A stretch of 64,000 nt of DNA from Convivina praedatoris (GCF_933208495.1 NZ_CAKOET010000001.1:62001-126000); one strand, 5' to 3'; numbered from the stretch's first letter, positions 36,187-44,653 are shown. Notes: generated by a model not told the origin, from the sequence alone. Made by a program: numbers and translations.

Positions 36187-37473
36187 ATGGATCCAGCAAT
36201 AGAATTAAAAAATCGAATGAATATTAGTCGGGCAACGCCACTTTTTTATAAGGTTTTTGCCATGGTAGCAGCCGGGATGATTTTAGATGGAGCTGATGTC
36301 TATCTGGCTAGTGCAGTTAATAGTGCTATTATTGCCAATCATTTTGCCACAATTAGTCAGGGATCAATGTTTTTATCAGCCGGTTTTCTAGGTTTGTTCT
36401 TTGGATCACTTTGGGCTGGCTTGATTGGGGATTATTTTGGTCGTCGGCAGGCTTATCAAATCAATTTATTGCTATTTGGCTTTTTCACAGTAATGGGTGC
36501 CTTTGCCCCGAACATTTGGGCTTTAATTATCCTTCGTTTTATCGCAGCAATAGGCTTGGGAGCCGAAATTGTCACTGGATTTGCCCTAATTAATGAATTT
36601 GCCCCGGTAGCTACTCGGGGTCGTTGGTCAGCTTCTGTCTCAGTGATTGCCAATATGGCTGCCCCCCTGACCTTGGTTTTGGCAGCTGTGGTTATTCCAC
36701 GTTATAGTTGGCGGTCAACTTTTATCATTATCGGTGTGGCGGCCATGATTTTATGGATTATTCGGCATAATTTTCCAGAATCGCCGCGGTGGTTGATCAG
36801 CAAAGGTCGTTATCAAGAAGCGGAAGTAATCATTCAAAAATTAGAGGTGAATGGCTCTTATCAGCCCCAACAAGATGATAATGAGCAGAAGCCGGTTCGT
36901 ATTAGCATCGTGCGAGGTTTGATCGTTGCCACTGTGGCGATTTCAGCGGTCAATTTGGTGCAATATACCTTCACCTCCTGGATGCCTACCTTGTTAGTAA
37001 AACAGGGTCTAAATGTCGTCCATTCCTTAGGATTTTCGGCAGTAATGATGGCTGGAGCACCTTTGGGAGCCTTAATTGGTGCAATCTTAGTCGATCACAT
37101 CGGCCGAAAGGCAGTCATTGTACCGGCCTTTATCATGACGGCCATTTTAGGGCTGCTATATGCCCAACAGCGCCAAATTGCTTGGGTCTTAATCGTTGGT
37201 TTTTGTTTGGTTACGACTATTTATATTTTGATGGCCTCAATCGTCAGCGTTTATATGTCGGAACTATTTCCAACTTATTTCCGCTTCCGCGGAGCTGGTT
37301 ATGCCAATGCGGTGGCTAAAATTTTAACAGTTTTAACGCCCTACTTAGTTGCTTGGGTCCTAACCCGAGTTAACGCTAGCTTAATTTTTTACTTCATGGC
37401 GACGGTTGCCATTATTGCTGCCATTGTGGTTGCAGTGATGGGGCCAGAAACTAAACAACGCACAATTAACTAA
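36187..37473 (+). CDS. MFS metabolite:H+ symporter in the leucine operon
   Basis: 428 residues, 12 predicted helices, of the sugar/aromatic-acid:H+ symporter type (GMILDGADVYLAS in helix 1, the loop motif GDYFGRRQAYQ, PESPRWLISKGR in the central loop, and DHIGRKAV in the second half). It starts nine bases after leuD behind AGGAGG, so it shares the leucine operon's control. A branched-chain acid or leucine-pathway intermediate is a reasonable substrate guess, but nothing in the sequence fixes it. Confidence 0.87.
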   Translation: MDPAIELKNRMNISRATPLFYKVFAMVAAGMILDGADVYLASAVNSAIIANHFATISQGSMFLSAGFLGLFFGSLWAGLIGDYFGRRQAYQINLLLFGFFTVMGAFAPNIWALIILRFIAAIGLGAEIVTGFALINEFAPVATRGRWSASVSVIANMAAPLTLVLAAVVIPRYSWRSTFIIIGVAAMILWIIRHNFPESPRWLISKGRYQEAEVIIQKLEVNGSYQPQQDDNEQKPVRISIVRGLIVATVAISAVNLVQYTFTSWMPTLLVKQGLNVVHSLGFSAVMMAGAPLGALIGAILVDHIGRKAVIVPAFIMTAILGLLYAQQRQIAWVLIVGFCLVTTIYILMASIVSVYMSELFPTYFRFRGAGYANAVAKILTVLTPYLVAWVLTRVNASLIFYFMATVAIIAAIVVAVMGPETKQRTIN

Positions 37474-37487
37474 AGGAGAATATAACA

Positions 37488-38267
37488 ATGTCAAATAAAC
37501 ATATTAGCTGGAATGGTGCTATTCAACCCGAAGCAATTGAAATTTTAAAAGAAGAGGGCGGCATGATTGTTAGTCCGACTAAGGTTGGTTACATTATCAT
37601 GACTTCTGATAAGGCTGGTTTAGAGCGAAAATTTACCGCTAAAAATCGCAAGCGGAATAAGCCTGGTGTCGTTTTGTGTGGTTCGGTAGAGCAGGTCAAG
37701 GAATTGGCTCAAATGACACCTGAAATTGAAGAAATGTATCAACGCCACTGGAATCAAGATATCTTGTTAGGTTGTATTTTGCCTTGGAAGCAAGAGGCTA
37801 AGAAAATGATTCCAGCTGATGGCAGTCAGGAACTAATGATGGATGGCCGGGGTACTAGTTGTTTTGTTATTAAATTTGGTAGACCTAGCGAAAATATTTC
37901 CAAGCATATGTGGGAAGAATATGGCAAGTTCTCCTTTGCAAGTTCGGCTAATCCGTCTGGTCAGGGAAACCGTGGTTTGGTTACGGGTATTGGTGATCAA
38001 ATTGAACAAGCTGCGGATTTAATTATTGAAGCAAATGACTATGTTGCCTCAATTCAACCCAATGAAACCGTTGAAACCCGTTATGAACAGGGAGTAATGG
38101 TATCCATGGTAGACGAACAGGGACATTTGATTCCTCAACAAAACGGACAGGTTGGGGTGCAACCGGCGCCAATCGTTATTCGTAAAGGTCTTGATGTCGA
38201 TAAAATTATGAAAAATATGAGTGAAATCTTTAACTCGTGGAATTATCGCCACGGCTTCTACTACTAA
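37488..38267 (+). CDS. Divergent YrdC/Sua5-like protein
   Basis: 259 residues. The pattern EEGGMIVSPTKVGYIIM, AKNRKRNKPGVVL (Lys52 and Arg54 of the KxR nucleotide-binding motif) and FASSANPSGQGN matches the YrdC/Sua5 fold that makes threonylcarbamoyl-AMP. The sequence departs from housekeeping TsaC/Sua5, and the C-terminal 70 residues (VSMVDEQGHLIPQQ, ending SWNYRHGFYY) are unfamiliar. It sits 14 bases after the MFS gene in the leu operon. It could be a second tRNA-t6A enzyme or a carbamoyl-adenylate enzyme for another substrate. Confidence 0.75.
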   Translation: MSNKHISWNGAIQPEAIEILKEEGGMIVSPTKVGYIIMTSDKAGLERKFTAKNRKRNKPGVVLCGSVEQVKELAQMTPEIEEMYQRHWNQDILLGCILPWKQEAKKMIPADGSQELMMDGRGTSCFVIKFGRPSENISKHMWEEYGKFSFASSANPSGQGNRGLVTGIGDQIEQAADLIIEANDYVASIQPNETVETRYEQGVMVSMVDEQGHLIPQQNGQVGVQPAPIVIRKGLDVDKIMKNMSEIFNSWNYRHGFYY

Positions 38268-38312
38268 TTGGCTGGTTAACTAGCCACCTTCGCAAACAAA
38301 GGAGATAATGCG

Positions 38313-39329
38313 ATGACAAAAGCAAATACTTTTAAAAATGACGTCATAAAATACGGAACTTTTATCCTTTTGATTCTCGTAGCAGGAATTATTCTGTTGG
38401 GTTCTGGTATTGGTCAATATCCTGAAATTATTGGAATGGCGGTATTATCCTTTACCTTTGGCTTGCGACATGCTTTTGATGTTGATCATATTGCTGCCAT
38501 CGATAACATGACCCGTAAAATGTTAAATGATGGCAAGAATACCCGAGGAGTCGGTTTTAGCTTTTCCTTTGGTCACTCGCTGGTTGTGGTTTTGATGGCG
38601 GTTGCCACGGTGGTTTTTGTTGAATGGGCCAAGAATTCTATGCCAATTTTTGAAAATATTGGCGGGGCCTTTGGTACCATGATTGCTGGAATTATGTTGT
38701 TTTTTTTAACCGTTGTTAATACCTTCATTTTGTTTAGTATCTGGCGTAATTTTAAGAAGATTAATCAGCAGGCTCAAAATGGTCAAGCGGCTGAGGAATT
38801 TGTACCGGATTCGAAAATCTATACCTGGTTTACCAAAATGTTACAGATGATTCAACATAATTGGCAAGTTGGTATTGTTGGTTTCTTGTTTGGTTTAGGT
38901 TTTGATACAGCCACGCAAATTGCGGTACTAGCAACTTCGGCTACTGCTACTAGTGCCGGTATTGCCTGGTACACAACCTTAGCCTTTCCCTTACTGTTTA
39001 CAGCAGGGATGTGCTTGATGGATACCATGGATGGTTTTTTCATGAGTACTACCTATAATTGGATTATTTCATCCTCTTATCGGAAGGTTTACTATAACTT
39101 GATTTTAACTAGCATTTCGGTTTTGGCCGCAGGTTTTATCAGTTTTGTTGATTTTACTCAATCCTTTTCAGCTATTTTTAGTTGGAATAATGGTTTGACA
39201 AATTGGGCCAGTAACTTAGATTTTAACCAACTAGGCATTATTTTAGTGGTTATCTTCGTAGTGGTATGGACGTTGGCTTTAACCATTTGGCGGGTGATGA
39301 ATCTATCTGAGCGTGAAATTACTGATTAA
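38313..39329 (+). CDS. NiCoT-family nickel/cobalt permease
   Basis: 338 residues, about eight helices. The family signature RHAFDVDHIAAIDN lies in helix 2 (residues 52-65), FSFGHSLVV in the next helix, and GLGFDTATQIAVLA later. The last has Gln where many members have Glu. It imports Ni2+ or Co2+ by the membrane potential. It starts 45 bases after the YrdC-like gene behind AAAGGAG, with an imperfect hairpin between them but no terminator, so co-transcription is likely. Confidence 0.92.
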   Translation: MTKANTFKNDVIKYGTFILLILVAGIILLGSGIGQYPEIIGMAVLSFTFGLRHAFDVDHIAAIDNMTRKMLNDGKNTRGVGFSFSFGHSLVVVLMAVATVVFVEWAKNSMPIFENIGGAFGTMIAGIMLFFLTVVNTFILFSIWRNFKKINQQAQNGQAAEEFVPDSKIYTWFTKMLQMIQHNWQVGIVGFLFGLGFDTATQIAVLATSATATSAGIAWYTTLAFPLLFTAGMCLMDTMDGFFMSTTYNWIISSSYRKVYYNLILTSISVLAAGFISFVDFTQSFSAIFSWNNGLTNWASNLDFNQLGIILVVIFVVVWTLALTIWRVMNLSEREITD

Positions 39330-39363
39330 AAAATGACGTCAATCTTAGTTGACGTCATTTTTA
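39330..39363. terminator. Bidirectional terminator between NiCoT and HD genes
   Basis: AAAAATGACGTCAA / TTGACGTCATTTTT around a TCTTAG loop. The stop codon of the leftward HD gene lies inside the loop/stem, so this structure is part of that gene's 3' end. Confidence 0.9.
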
Positions 39364-40712
39364 TTGTCCAACCCCGGTGGGGTCAAGGTATCATTTTTTA
39401 TAAAACTTCTAAAATTGTGATGAATTTGGGCAAAGAGTTCATCTGGTCCAGTATTCAGCATCTCTTTAGGGAAGAAGAAACGTTGATCAACTGACGCTCG
39501 TCCTTTAATGGCAGCGACCAGTGGGGAAAGAGCTGATAGTTCCTGATGGGTACCATCCTCTAAAATGAAGTCAATCTGAGTGCGGGGCTTTTTATCACTA
39601 GGCTTGTAATCGTCATAAGGTAGGTCATAGGCATCATTTCGGGCGGTGTAGTAGTCGGGATTGTAGCCCGCCTTTTGGACAATTTTTTCGAGGTTATCTA
39701 AATAAGGCGCAGTCTTTTCATTGATTTGAATGGATTTTAAGGGCCGGCGCTGTAGGAAACGTTGGGCCAAATCAGAAAGGATTTGATCAGGATGATCCTG
39801 CCAAATATTAATATAGGTCATAAAGACATGGTCATCTAAACGTAAATAATCATCAACCGAGAGCGGTTGGTCGTTAAAAAGTGGTCGCAATAATGGACCA
39901 ACAAAGTCTTCTTCGATAACATTTTGGTTTTGCTCTAATTCTTTAACACGATGCAATAGATGTTCTAGAATAACTTCCATCCCCCGTGAAACCGGATGGA
40001 AATAAACTTGCTGATACATCTGATAGCGACTGACAATGTAATCTTCGACTGCATGCATGCCTCGGATATCAAAACCAATACCCTGAGCAGTGGGCCGCAT
40101 AGTTCGCATGATTCGGTCAATATCGAATTCTCCGTATTTGGTACCTGTATAATAGGCATCACGGAGTAAATAATCCATTCGATCAACATCTAATTGACTA
40201 GAAATTAGTTGAACCACCTGCTGATTAGGGTAAGTTTTAGCAATAACACTGGCAACCCTATTGGGAAAATCAGGTCCCTGTTGCAGCAAAATGCGATTGA
40301 TTTCGGTATCGCCAGTAATGATGGCTTGAGTCATTGCTTCGTGATCGGTCTGAAAGAGATGTTCAAAAGTATGTGAGAAGGCACCGTGGCCGACATCGTG
40401 GAGTAAAGCCGCCACCATGGTCAGCAAACTCTCAGCTGGATCCCAGCAGCCATTGTGACCATTATTTTTACTATAGTACTGATTAAAATATTCAGTTACA
40501 CGCCGAGCCAACTCGTAAGCACCTACCGAATGCCCAAATCGTGAATGTTCAGCACCATGGAAAACACTGCTGGTAATTCCTAATTGCTGCACTCGGCGCA
40601 AACGCTGAAATTCTGGCGCGTTGATGAGGTCCAAAATAATCTGATCTTGGACATGAATAAAATTATGAATCGGATCTCTTAAAACTTTTTCTTGAACTAG
40701 TTGTTCTGACAC
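39345..40712 (-). CDS. HD-domain phosphohydrolase (YwfO/dGTPase-like)
   Basis: 455 residues. The HD motif is ALLHDVGHGAFSHTFEH, with the first His in SVFHGAEHSRFGHSVGAYEL and the distal Asp in SSQLDVDRMDYLLRDA. The N-terminal KVLRDPIHNFIHV is specific to the YwfO group of metal-dependent nucleotide phosphohydrolases. It is usually beside the DUF1934 and rpoE genes, as here, where it is divergent from them. Confidence 0.92.
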   Translation of the reverse strand: MSEQLVQEKVLRDPIHNFIHVQDQIILDLINAPEFQRLRRVQQLGITSSVFHGAEHSRFGHSVGAYELARRVTEYFNQYYSKNNGHNGCWDPAESLLTMVAALLHDVGHGAFSHTFEHLFQTDHEAMTQAIITGDTEINRILLQQGPDFPNRVASVIAKTYPNQQVVQLISSQLDVDRMDYLLRDAYYTGTKYGEFDIDRIMRTMRPTAQGIGFDIRGMHAVEDYIVSRYQMYQQVYFHPVSRGMEVILEHLLHRVKELEQNQNVIEEDFVGPLLRPLFNDQPLSVDDYLRLDDHVFMTYINIWQDHPDQILSDLAQRFLQRRPLKSIQINEKTAPYLDNLEKIVQKAGYNPDYYTARNDAYDLPYDDYKPSDKKPRTQIDFILEDGTHQELSALSPLVAAIKGRASVDQRFFFPKEMLNTGPDELFAQIHHNFRSFIKNDTLTPPGLDNKNDVN

Positions 40713-40787
40713 GGTTTAACCTTTTTCCTTTTTGCTTGTTTATATTATAATGTAAAGACTTACAACTGTCATTTCTGGAGGAATATT

Positions 40788-41213
40788 TTGTCACAAACAT
40801 TTATGGTTCAGGTGGACTTAACTACTAAAATTTGGCAAGACGGCGGTGATGAGAAGTTTGATTTCCATCTTCCGGGACAATTGATTATACGAAATGGAAC
40901 CGCATATCTTAGCTACACCGAAACATTACCTGACCAAAGTGACACGGAGGTTCGTTTTAAACTAAAGCCACAGCAAGTTGGTTTAACCCGTAGCAATGAA
41001 AATACGACGTATTTAAGTTTTAAAGCACAACAAGATCAAGAAACGGTTTATCAAACCGCAGCTGGTCCAATGGTACTCAATACTTATACAACTGGTTTAA
41101 ACTTGCAGTTAAATCAAGAAAAGGGGACTGGTCAACTTTTATTGGAATATGTTTTATCCAGTCAAGGGCAAGTTGTTGGTCGTTATCGAGTTGATTTGCA
41201 ATTCAAGCCATAA
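40788..41213 (+). CDS. DUF1934 (YwiB-like) beta-barrel protein
   Basis: 141 residues, soluble, with alternating beta strands typical of the calycin-like DUF1934 family (QVGLTRSNENTTYLSF, GPMVLNTYTTGL, LLLEYVLSSQGQVVGRYRV). The start is TTG 40788, about eight bases behind GGAGG (40775-40779); the next ATG would remove the first strand. Function is unknown. Its place before rpoE is conserved in lactic bacteria. Confidence 0.88.
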   Translation: MSQTFMVQVDLTTKIWQDGGDEKFDFHLPGQLIIRNGTAYLSYTETLPDQSDTEVRFKLKPQQVGLTRSNENTTYLSFKAQQDQETVYQTAAGPMVLNTYTTGLNLQLNQEKGTGQLLLEYVLSSQGQVVGRYRVDLQFKP

Positions 41214-41256
41214 TTGAGTATATTTAATTAGTTAGAAATGTGAAAGGACGTATGAT

Positions 41257-41817
41257 ATGTCGATACAAGCAGATGGCAATCTTAAAGAGGAAATGGCCTT
41301 AGTTGAGATTGCAACCGCCATCTTGTCAAAGCATGGTGATTCAATGCCCTTTAGTAGCCTATTAGAGGAAATTCAAGACTTTTTAGGGGTTGATGCCGAG
41401 AGTTTTCGACCTCGACTATCACAATTTTATACGGACTTAAACACAGATGGTTCCTTCATTTCCCTTGGAAATAATGAGTGGGCCTTGCGTGCATGGTATC
41501 CAGTTGATGCCATTGATGAGTCAATTCATGAAATTGATGATGACGAAGAAAAGCCAAAGCGTAAAAAAGCAAAGAAGAAGGTTAATGTCTTTGCTGATAA
41601 CGCCGCTGATGACGATGTCATTGACTATAACGATGATGATCCTGAAGACGATGACTTTGACGATGTTGCCGCAGATGATAAGTCTGATAATGACGATGAT
41701 AGTTCCGATAGTGACGATGATGATTCAGTGGCTGAAGAGTCAATTGATGATAATCTAACTGAGCTAGCTGGAAGTGATGATCTTGATGATTTGAGCGACG
41801 GCGACGAAGAAAAATAA
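41257..41817 (+). CDS. rpoE: RNA polymerase delta subunit
   Basis: 186 residues. The N-terminal HARE-HTH domain (MALVEIATAILSKHGDSMPF, LGNNEWALRAWYP) is followed by a Lys-rich patch KRKKAKKK and an 80-residue Asp/Glu-rich disordered tail. Delta binds Gram-positive RNA polymerase, displaces nucleic acid and speeds recycling. The pattern is unmistakable. Confidence 0.96.
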   Translation: MSIQADGNLKEEMALVEIATAILSKHGDSMPFSSLLEEIQDFLGVDAESFRPRLSQFYTDLNTDGSFISLGNNEWALRAWYPVDAIDESIHEIDDDEEKPKRKKAKKKVNVFADNAADDDVIDYNDDDPEDDDFDDVAADDKSDNDDDSSDSDDDDSVAEESIDDNLTELAGSDDLDDLSDGDEEK

Positions 41818-41830
41818 TTTAAAAAAAGTG

Positions 41831-41859
41831 TTGATTTTTTACCACTGAGAATGTAATAT
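41831..41859 (+). promoter_or_regulatory. Promoter of tRNA-Lys
   Basis: TTGATT (41831-41836), 17 bases, TAATAT (41854-41859), 28 bases before the mature tRNA. Confidence 0.75.
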
Positions 41860-41887
41860 ATATAACTGTGCTACGGCGCAAGATTAT

Positions 41888-41961
41888 GCTCCTGTAACTC
41901 AGTTGGTTAGAGTAGGGGATTTTTAATCCCAAGGTCCTCGGTTCGAATCCGAGCGGGAGCA
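41888..41961 (+). tRNA. tRNA-Lys (anticodon UUU)
   Basis: 74 bases. Acceptor GCTCCTG / CGGGAGC, D-arm ACTC/GAGT, anticodon loop TTTTTAA with anticodon TTT, T-arm CTCGG TTCGAAT CCGAG, discriminator A. No CCA is encoded. Unusual points: A10-U25 in place of G10-C25 and a G27-A43 mismatch closing the anticodon stem. It is a single isolated tRNA gene with its own promoter and terminator. Confidence 0.87.
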
Positions 41962-41993
41962 CTGAGTTAATCAGGAGACCTTGGGAAATTCCA

Positions 41994-42028
41994 AAAAAGC
42001 AACTTTCCGAAGAAAGTTGCTTTTTATT
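41994..42028 (+). terminator. Terminator after tRNA-Lys
   Basis: GCAACTTTC / GAAAGTTGC with a CGAA tetraloop, A-run before and T-rich run after. Confidence 0.9.
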
Positions 42029-42031
42029 TTC

Positions 42032-42060
42032 TTGCAAATCATTTTTGGATTGGCTATAAT
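42032..42060 (+). promoter_or_regulatory. Promoter of the T-box leader
   Basis: TTGCAA (42032-42037), 17 bases, TATAAT (42055-42060). Confidence 0.85.
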
Positions 42061-42066
42061 TGTCCT

Positions 42067-42297
42067 AACGTAGTGAGGATGAGTAGCTTAACGTTCCTAT
42101 TTAGCGACGTCATGGTTGGTGAGAATGGCGAGGATTTTATGTGAAGACTACCTTACTTTTGACATACTAGTAGCTAAGCGTGAAACTATGACCGGCTTAA
42201 CCAGCCGTTATCCCGGTCGATTAAGTGTCGCCTATGTGGCGGAACTTGGGTGGTACCACGCAACAGCGTCCCTAGATTTCTGGGGACGCTTTTTTAT
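42067..42297 (+). promoter_or_regulatory. T-box riboswitch (probable threonine specifier)
   Basis: Stem I opens with GTGAGG (42073-42078) pairing CCTTAC (42151-42156). The 5' side has GATGAGTAGC and the 3' side GTGAAG-ACT-A, giving specifier ACT (42147-42149, Thr). The antiterminator T-box GGGTGGTACCACG is at 42248-42260, with TGGT matching a tRNA that ends ACCA. The terminator AGCGTCCC / GGGGACGCT with a T run lies at 42265-42295. Uncharged cognate tRNA should allow expression of the downstream permease. The specifier reading is inferred from stem I pairing. Confidence 0.9.
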
Positions 42298-42327
42298 GTC
42301 ATGCGTAGAAAAGTTAGGAGTTTGCAG

Positions 42328-43701
42328 ATGGCAAAACAGGGAAAAGAATTGAGTCGAGATTTATCCTCTTTTCAAATGGAAATGATTGCTCTGGGAGGAA
42401 CAATCGGGGTTGGACTCTTTATGGGTTCAGCCGCAACAATTAAATGGACAGGTCCATCAGTTTTATTGGCGTATATGTTAGCTGGTTTGGTCCTTTATAT
42501 TGTCATGCGGGCCTTAGGAGAGATGTTATATGTTGATTCGGCAGTTGGTTCTTTTGCTAATTATGCTAGTCGCTATATTCATCCTTTGGCAGGCTATTTG
42601 ACTGTCTGGGCCAACGTTTTTCAGTGGCTAACGGTTGGTATTAGTGAAACGATTGCCGTTGGGGTCTATTTGGATTATTGGTGGCCGGGCATTCCCAGTT
42701 GGGTTAGTGCGATAGTTGTCCTGGCGACCCTAACGGCTGCTAACTTATTTACTGTTAAAGCCTACGGCCGGATGGAGAGTTGGTTCTCTTTGATCAAGGT
42801 CGTAACGATTGTCTTTATGATTATCTTGGGATTCTTAGTGATTTTATTTGGTATTGGTAATCACGGTCATCCGCTCGGATTTTCAAACCTCTGGACGCAC
42901 GGTCAGTTTTTTGCTGGTGGTTTTAAAGGCTTTATGTTTGCGCTGTCAATTGTCATGACTTCTTATCAGGCAATTGAAATTATTGGGATTACTGCTGGAG
43001 AAGCTGCTAACCCGCAAGAAGCAATCGTAAAATCGATTAAGTCGATTGTTGCTCGAATTTTGATTTTCTATATTGGGTCAATTTTTGTGATTATTACGAT
43101 TTATCCTTGGAATCAACTTGATCAAGTTGGCTCACCCTTTGTGGAAACCTTTGCTCGAGTGGGAATTACCGCTGCGGCCGGTATTATTAACTTTGTCATG
43201 CTAACAGCGGCTATGTCGGCCTTGAATTCCGGTATCTTTTCTTCGAGTCGGATGCTTTATACGCTGGCCTTAAGTAAGGAAATTTCACCGAGATTTTTAA
43301 AATTATCTAAGCGTCGTGTACCTGAAATTTCCGTACTAGCTATTTCGGGTGGCATTCTGTTAGGCATTATCATTAACGCGATTTTGCCACTATTTTGGCA
43401 TGGCAGTTCCAGTGTCTTTGTTTTGGTATATAGTGCCAGTACCTTGCCTGGAATGGTTCCTTGGTTTGTGATTTTAATTAGTCAAATTCGTTTTCGACGG
43501 GCCAATCCGGGGCTGTTGGTTGACCATCCTTTCAAGTTATGGCTATCGCCTTGGACCAATTATTTTGCCATTTTCTCCCTCGTGATTACTTTGGTCTTTA
43601 TGGTCATTAATCAAGATACGCGTATTCCACTCTTTATCGGATTAGGTTTTCTAGTGATTATGTCCCTTGTTTATCTAATGACTCATCGGAAGCGGGGATG
43701 A
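42328..43701 (+). CDS. APC/AAT-family amino acid permease under T-box control
   Basis: 457 residues, 12 helices. The AAT signature is EMIALGGTIGVGLFMGSAATI, with ITAGEAANPQEAIVKSI after helix 6. Starts further upstream in the same frame lie inside the T-box; ATG 42328 follows TAGGAG. The family imports amino acids with protons. If the T-box specifier ACU is right, the substrate is probably threonine; family members carry aromatic amino acids, proline, Ser/Ala/Gly and others, so sequence alone is not decisive. Confidence 0.9.
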   Translation: MAKQGKELSRDLSSFQMEMIALGGTIGVGLFMGSAATIKWTGPSVLLAYMLAGLVLYIVMRALGEMLYVDSAVGSFANYASRYIHPLAGYLTVWANVFQWLTVGISETIAVGVYLDYWWPGIPSWVSAIVVLATLTAANLFTVKAYGRMESWFSLIKVVTIVFMIILGFLVILFGIGNHGHPLGFSNLWTHGQFFAGGFKGFMFALSIVMTSYQAIEIIGITAGEAANPQEAIVKSIKSIVARILIFYIGSIFVIITIYPWNQLDQVGSPFVETFARVGITAAAGIINFVMLTAAMSALNSGIFSSSRMLYTLALSKEISPRFLKLSKRRVPEISVLAISGGILLGIIINAILPLFWHGSSSVFVLVYSASTLPGMVPWFVILISQIRFRRANPGLLVDHPFKLWLSPWTNYFAIFSLVITLVFMVINQDTRIPLFIGLGFLVIMSLVYLMTHRKRG

Positions 43702-43792
43702 TTTTGCGAATGGCAGCAAAATTCTGATATGATAGAATGGTAACTTACTTAGGAAACTGGGTAATGTCAATCTAAATCATATGGGGGAAATT

Positions 43793-44509
43793 ATGAATCG
43801 AAGTGAATTAAAGCATTCAGTCAAAGAACGTTTGAGTGGTAATTATGGTTATGTAATTTTAGTTACTTTACCTGCCCTAATTGTGTCTTTTTTGTCTGGG
43901 GGATGGTCTGGATCACATTCTGCTAACTACGATAGTATCACCAACAATACGGCAACTGTTGTTGATTATGTCAACATGTTCCATTTGGATTTTACAAGTG
44001 ACCTATTCAGCATTGTCGGCTTTTTTGTCGAAATCGGGGTTGCCCTTGCTTTGTTGGACTTTTACCGTAATCAAGAAAAAAAGCCCCATCCATTTCTACA
44101 ATTCATTTATGTTTACCAACAAAAAGGTCTATTTCTAGGTTCTTTGGTAATCGGTATTTTACAGTATGTTTGGATTTTGTTGTGGACCCTGCTATTGATT
44201 GTGCCAGGTATTATTAAGTCACTGGCTTATTCACAGGCTGGCTTTATTTACCGGGATGCTTTGGATAAGGGTGAAAAGCTAGGCTATACTGAGGCAATTA
44301 CCCAGAGTCGTAAGTTGATGGATGGTCACAAGGCGGAATATTTTGTCTTACAATTAAGCTTTATCGGTTGGTTCTTGTTAATTGGTGTTACCTTTGGAAT
44401 TGCTGCTATTTGGGTAGTACCTTACTATCAGATGACTATGTCAGCTTATTATGACCAGCTTAGTGGATCAAGCGATGACGGTTTGATTATTGATTCTGCA
44501 GCAAGCTAA
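43793..44509 (+). CDS. DUF975-family membrane protein, copy 1
   Basis: 238 residues, about five helices. The family pattern is NRSELKHSVKERLSGNYG at the N-terminus and LLLIVPGIIKSLAYSQAGFIYRD in the middle. Function is unknown. The start is ATG 43793 after GGGGGA; an in-frame ATG 43781 lies upstream of that RBS. A paralogue occurs at 52931. Confidence 0.85.
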   Translation: MNRSELKHSVKERLSGNYGYVILVTLPALIVSFLSGGWSGSHSANYDSITNNTATVVDYVNMFHLDFTSDLFSIVGFFVEIGVALALLDFYRNQEKKPHPFLQFIYVYQQKGLFLGSLVIGILQYVWILLWTLLLIVPGIIKSLAYSQAGFIYRDALDKGEKLGYTEAITQSRKLMDGHKAEYFVLQLSFIGWFLLIGVTFGIAAIWVVPYYQMTMSAYYDQLSGSSDDGLIIDSAAS

Positions 44510-44517
44510 AAAATAAG

Positions 44518-44555
44518 TTGACAAGATAAGGTCGACTTTGTAGTATATATAAGGG
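44518..44555 (+). promoter_or_regulatory. pyrG promoter with GGGCTC transcription start
   Basis: TTGACA (44518-44523), 17 bases, TAGTAT (44541-44546), an AT-rich stretch, then GGGCTC at 44553. A transcript starting GGGCU is the substrate for CTP-sensitive reiterative G addition known from Bacillus subtilis pyrG. Confidence 0.8.
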
Positions 44556-44617
44556 CTCACAATTAGTGTGAAAAACGTTTAAAGCTCTCAAGCACAGGCT
44601 TGGGGGCTTTTCTATTT
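44553..44617 (+). promoter_or_regulatory. pyrG CTP-responsive attenuator
   Basis: The leader starts GGGCTC and contains a terminator AAAGCTCTCAAGC (44581-44593) / GCTTGGGGGCTTT (44598-44610) followed by a T-rich run. The CU-rich 5' arm (GCTCTC) can pair with a poly-G 5' end. In the Bacillus model low CTP causes repeated G insertion, the poly-G blocks the terminator and pyrG is expressed. Confidence 0.82.
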
Positions 44618-44653
44618 TTTATTTTAGCCGGATAAGTTCCCAAAAGACGTTGA

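Noticed and set aside
37488-38267. HypF hydrogenase maturation call for the YrdC-like protein
   Set aside because: Only a YrdC-like domain is present; acylphosphatase, zinc fingers and the carbamoyltransferase domain are missing.
41578-41815. Repeated GATGATGAC-like DNA at the end of rpoE as a tandem repeat
   Set aside because: It reflects Asp/Glu codon runs in the acidic tail of delta and is not a regular DNA repeat.
41819-42037. A 72-codon reverse-strand frame
   Set aside because: It is the complement of tRNA-Lys and its terminator, with no RBS or protein-like composition.
42250-42327. Upstream extension of the permease from GTG 42250
   Set aside because: That GTG is inside the T-box bulge; the RBS and protein family support ATG 42328.
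42116-42352. A 78-codon forward frame
   Set aside because: It lies within the T-box and terminator and overlaps the permease start.
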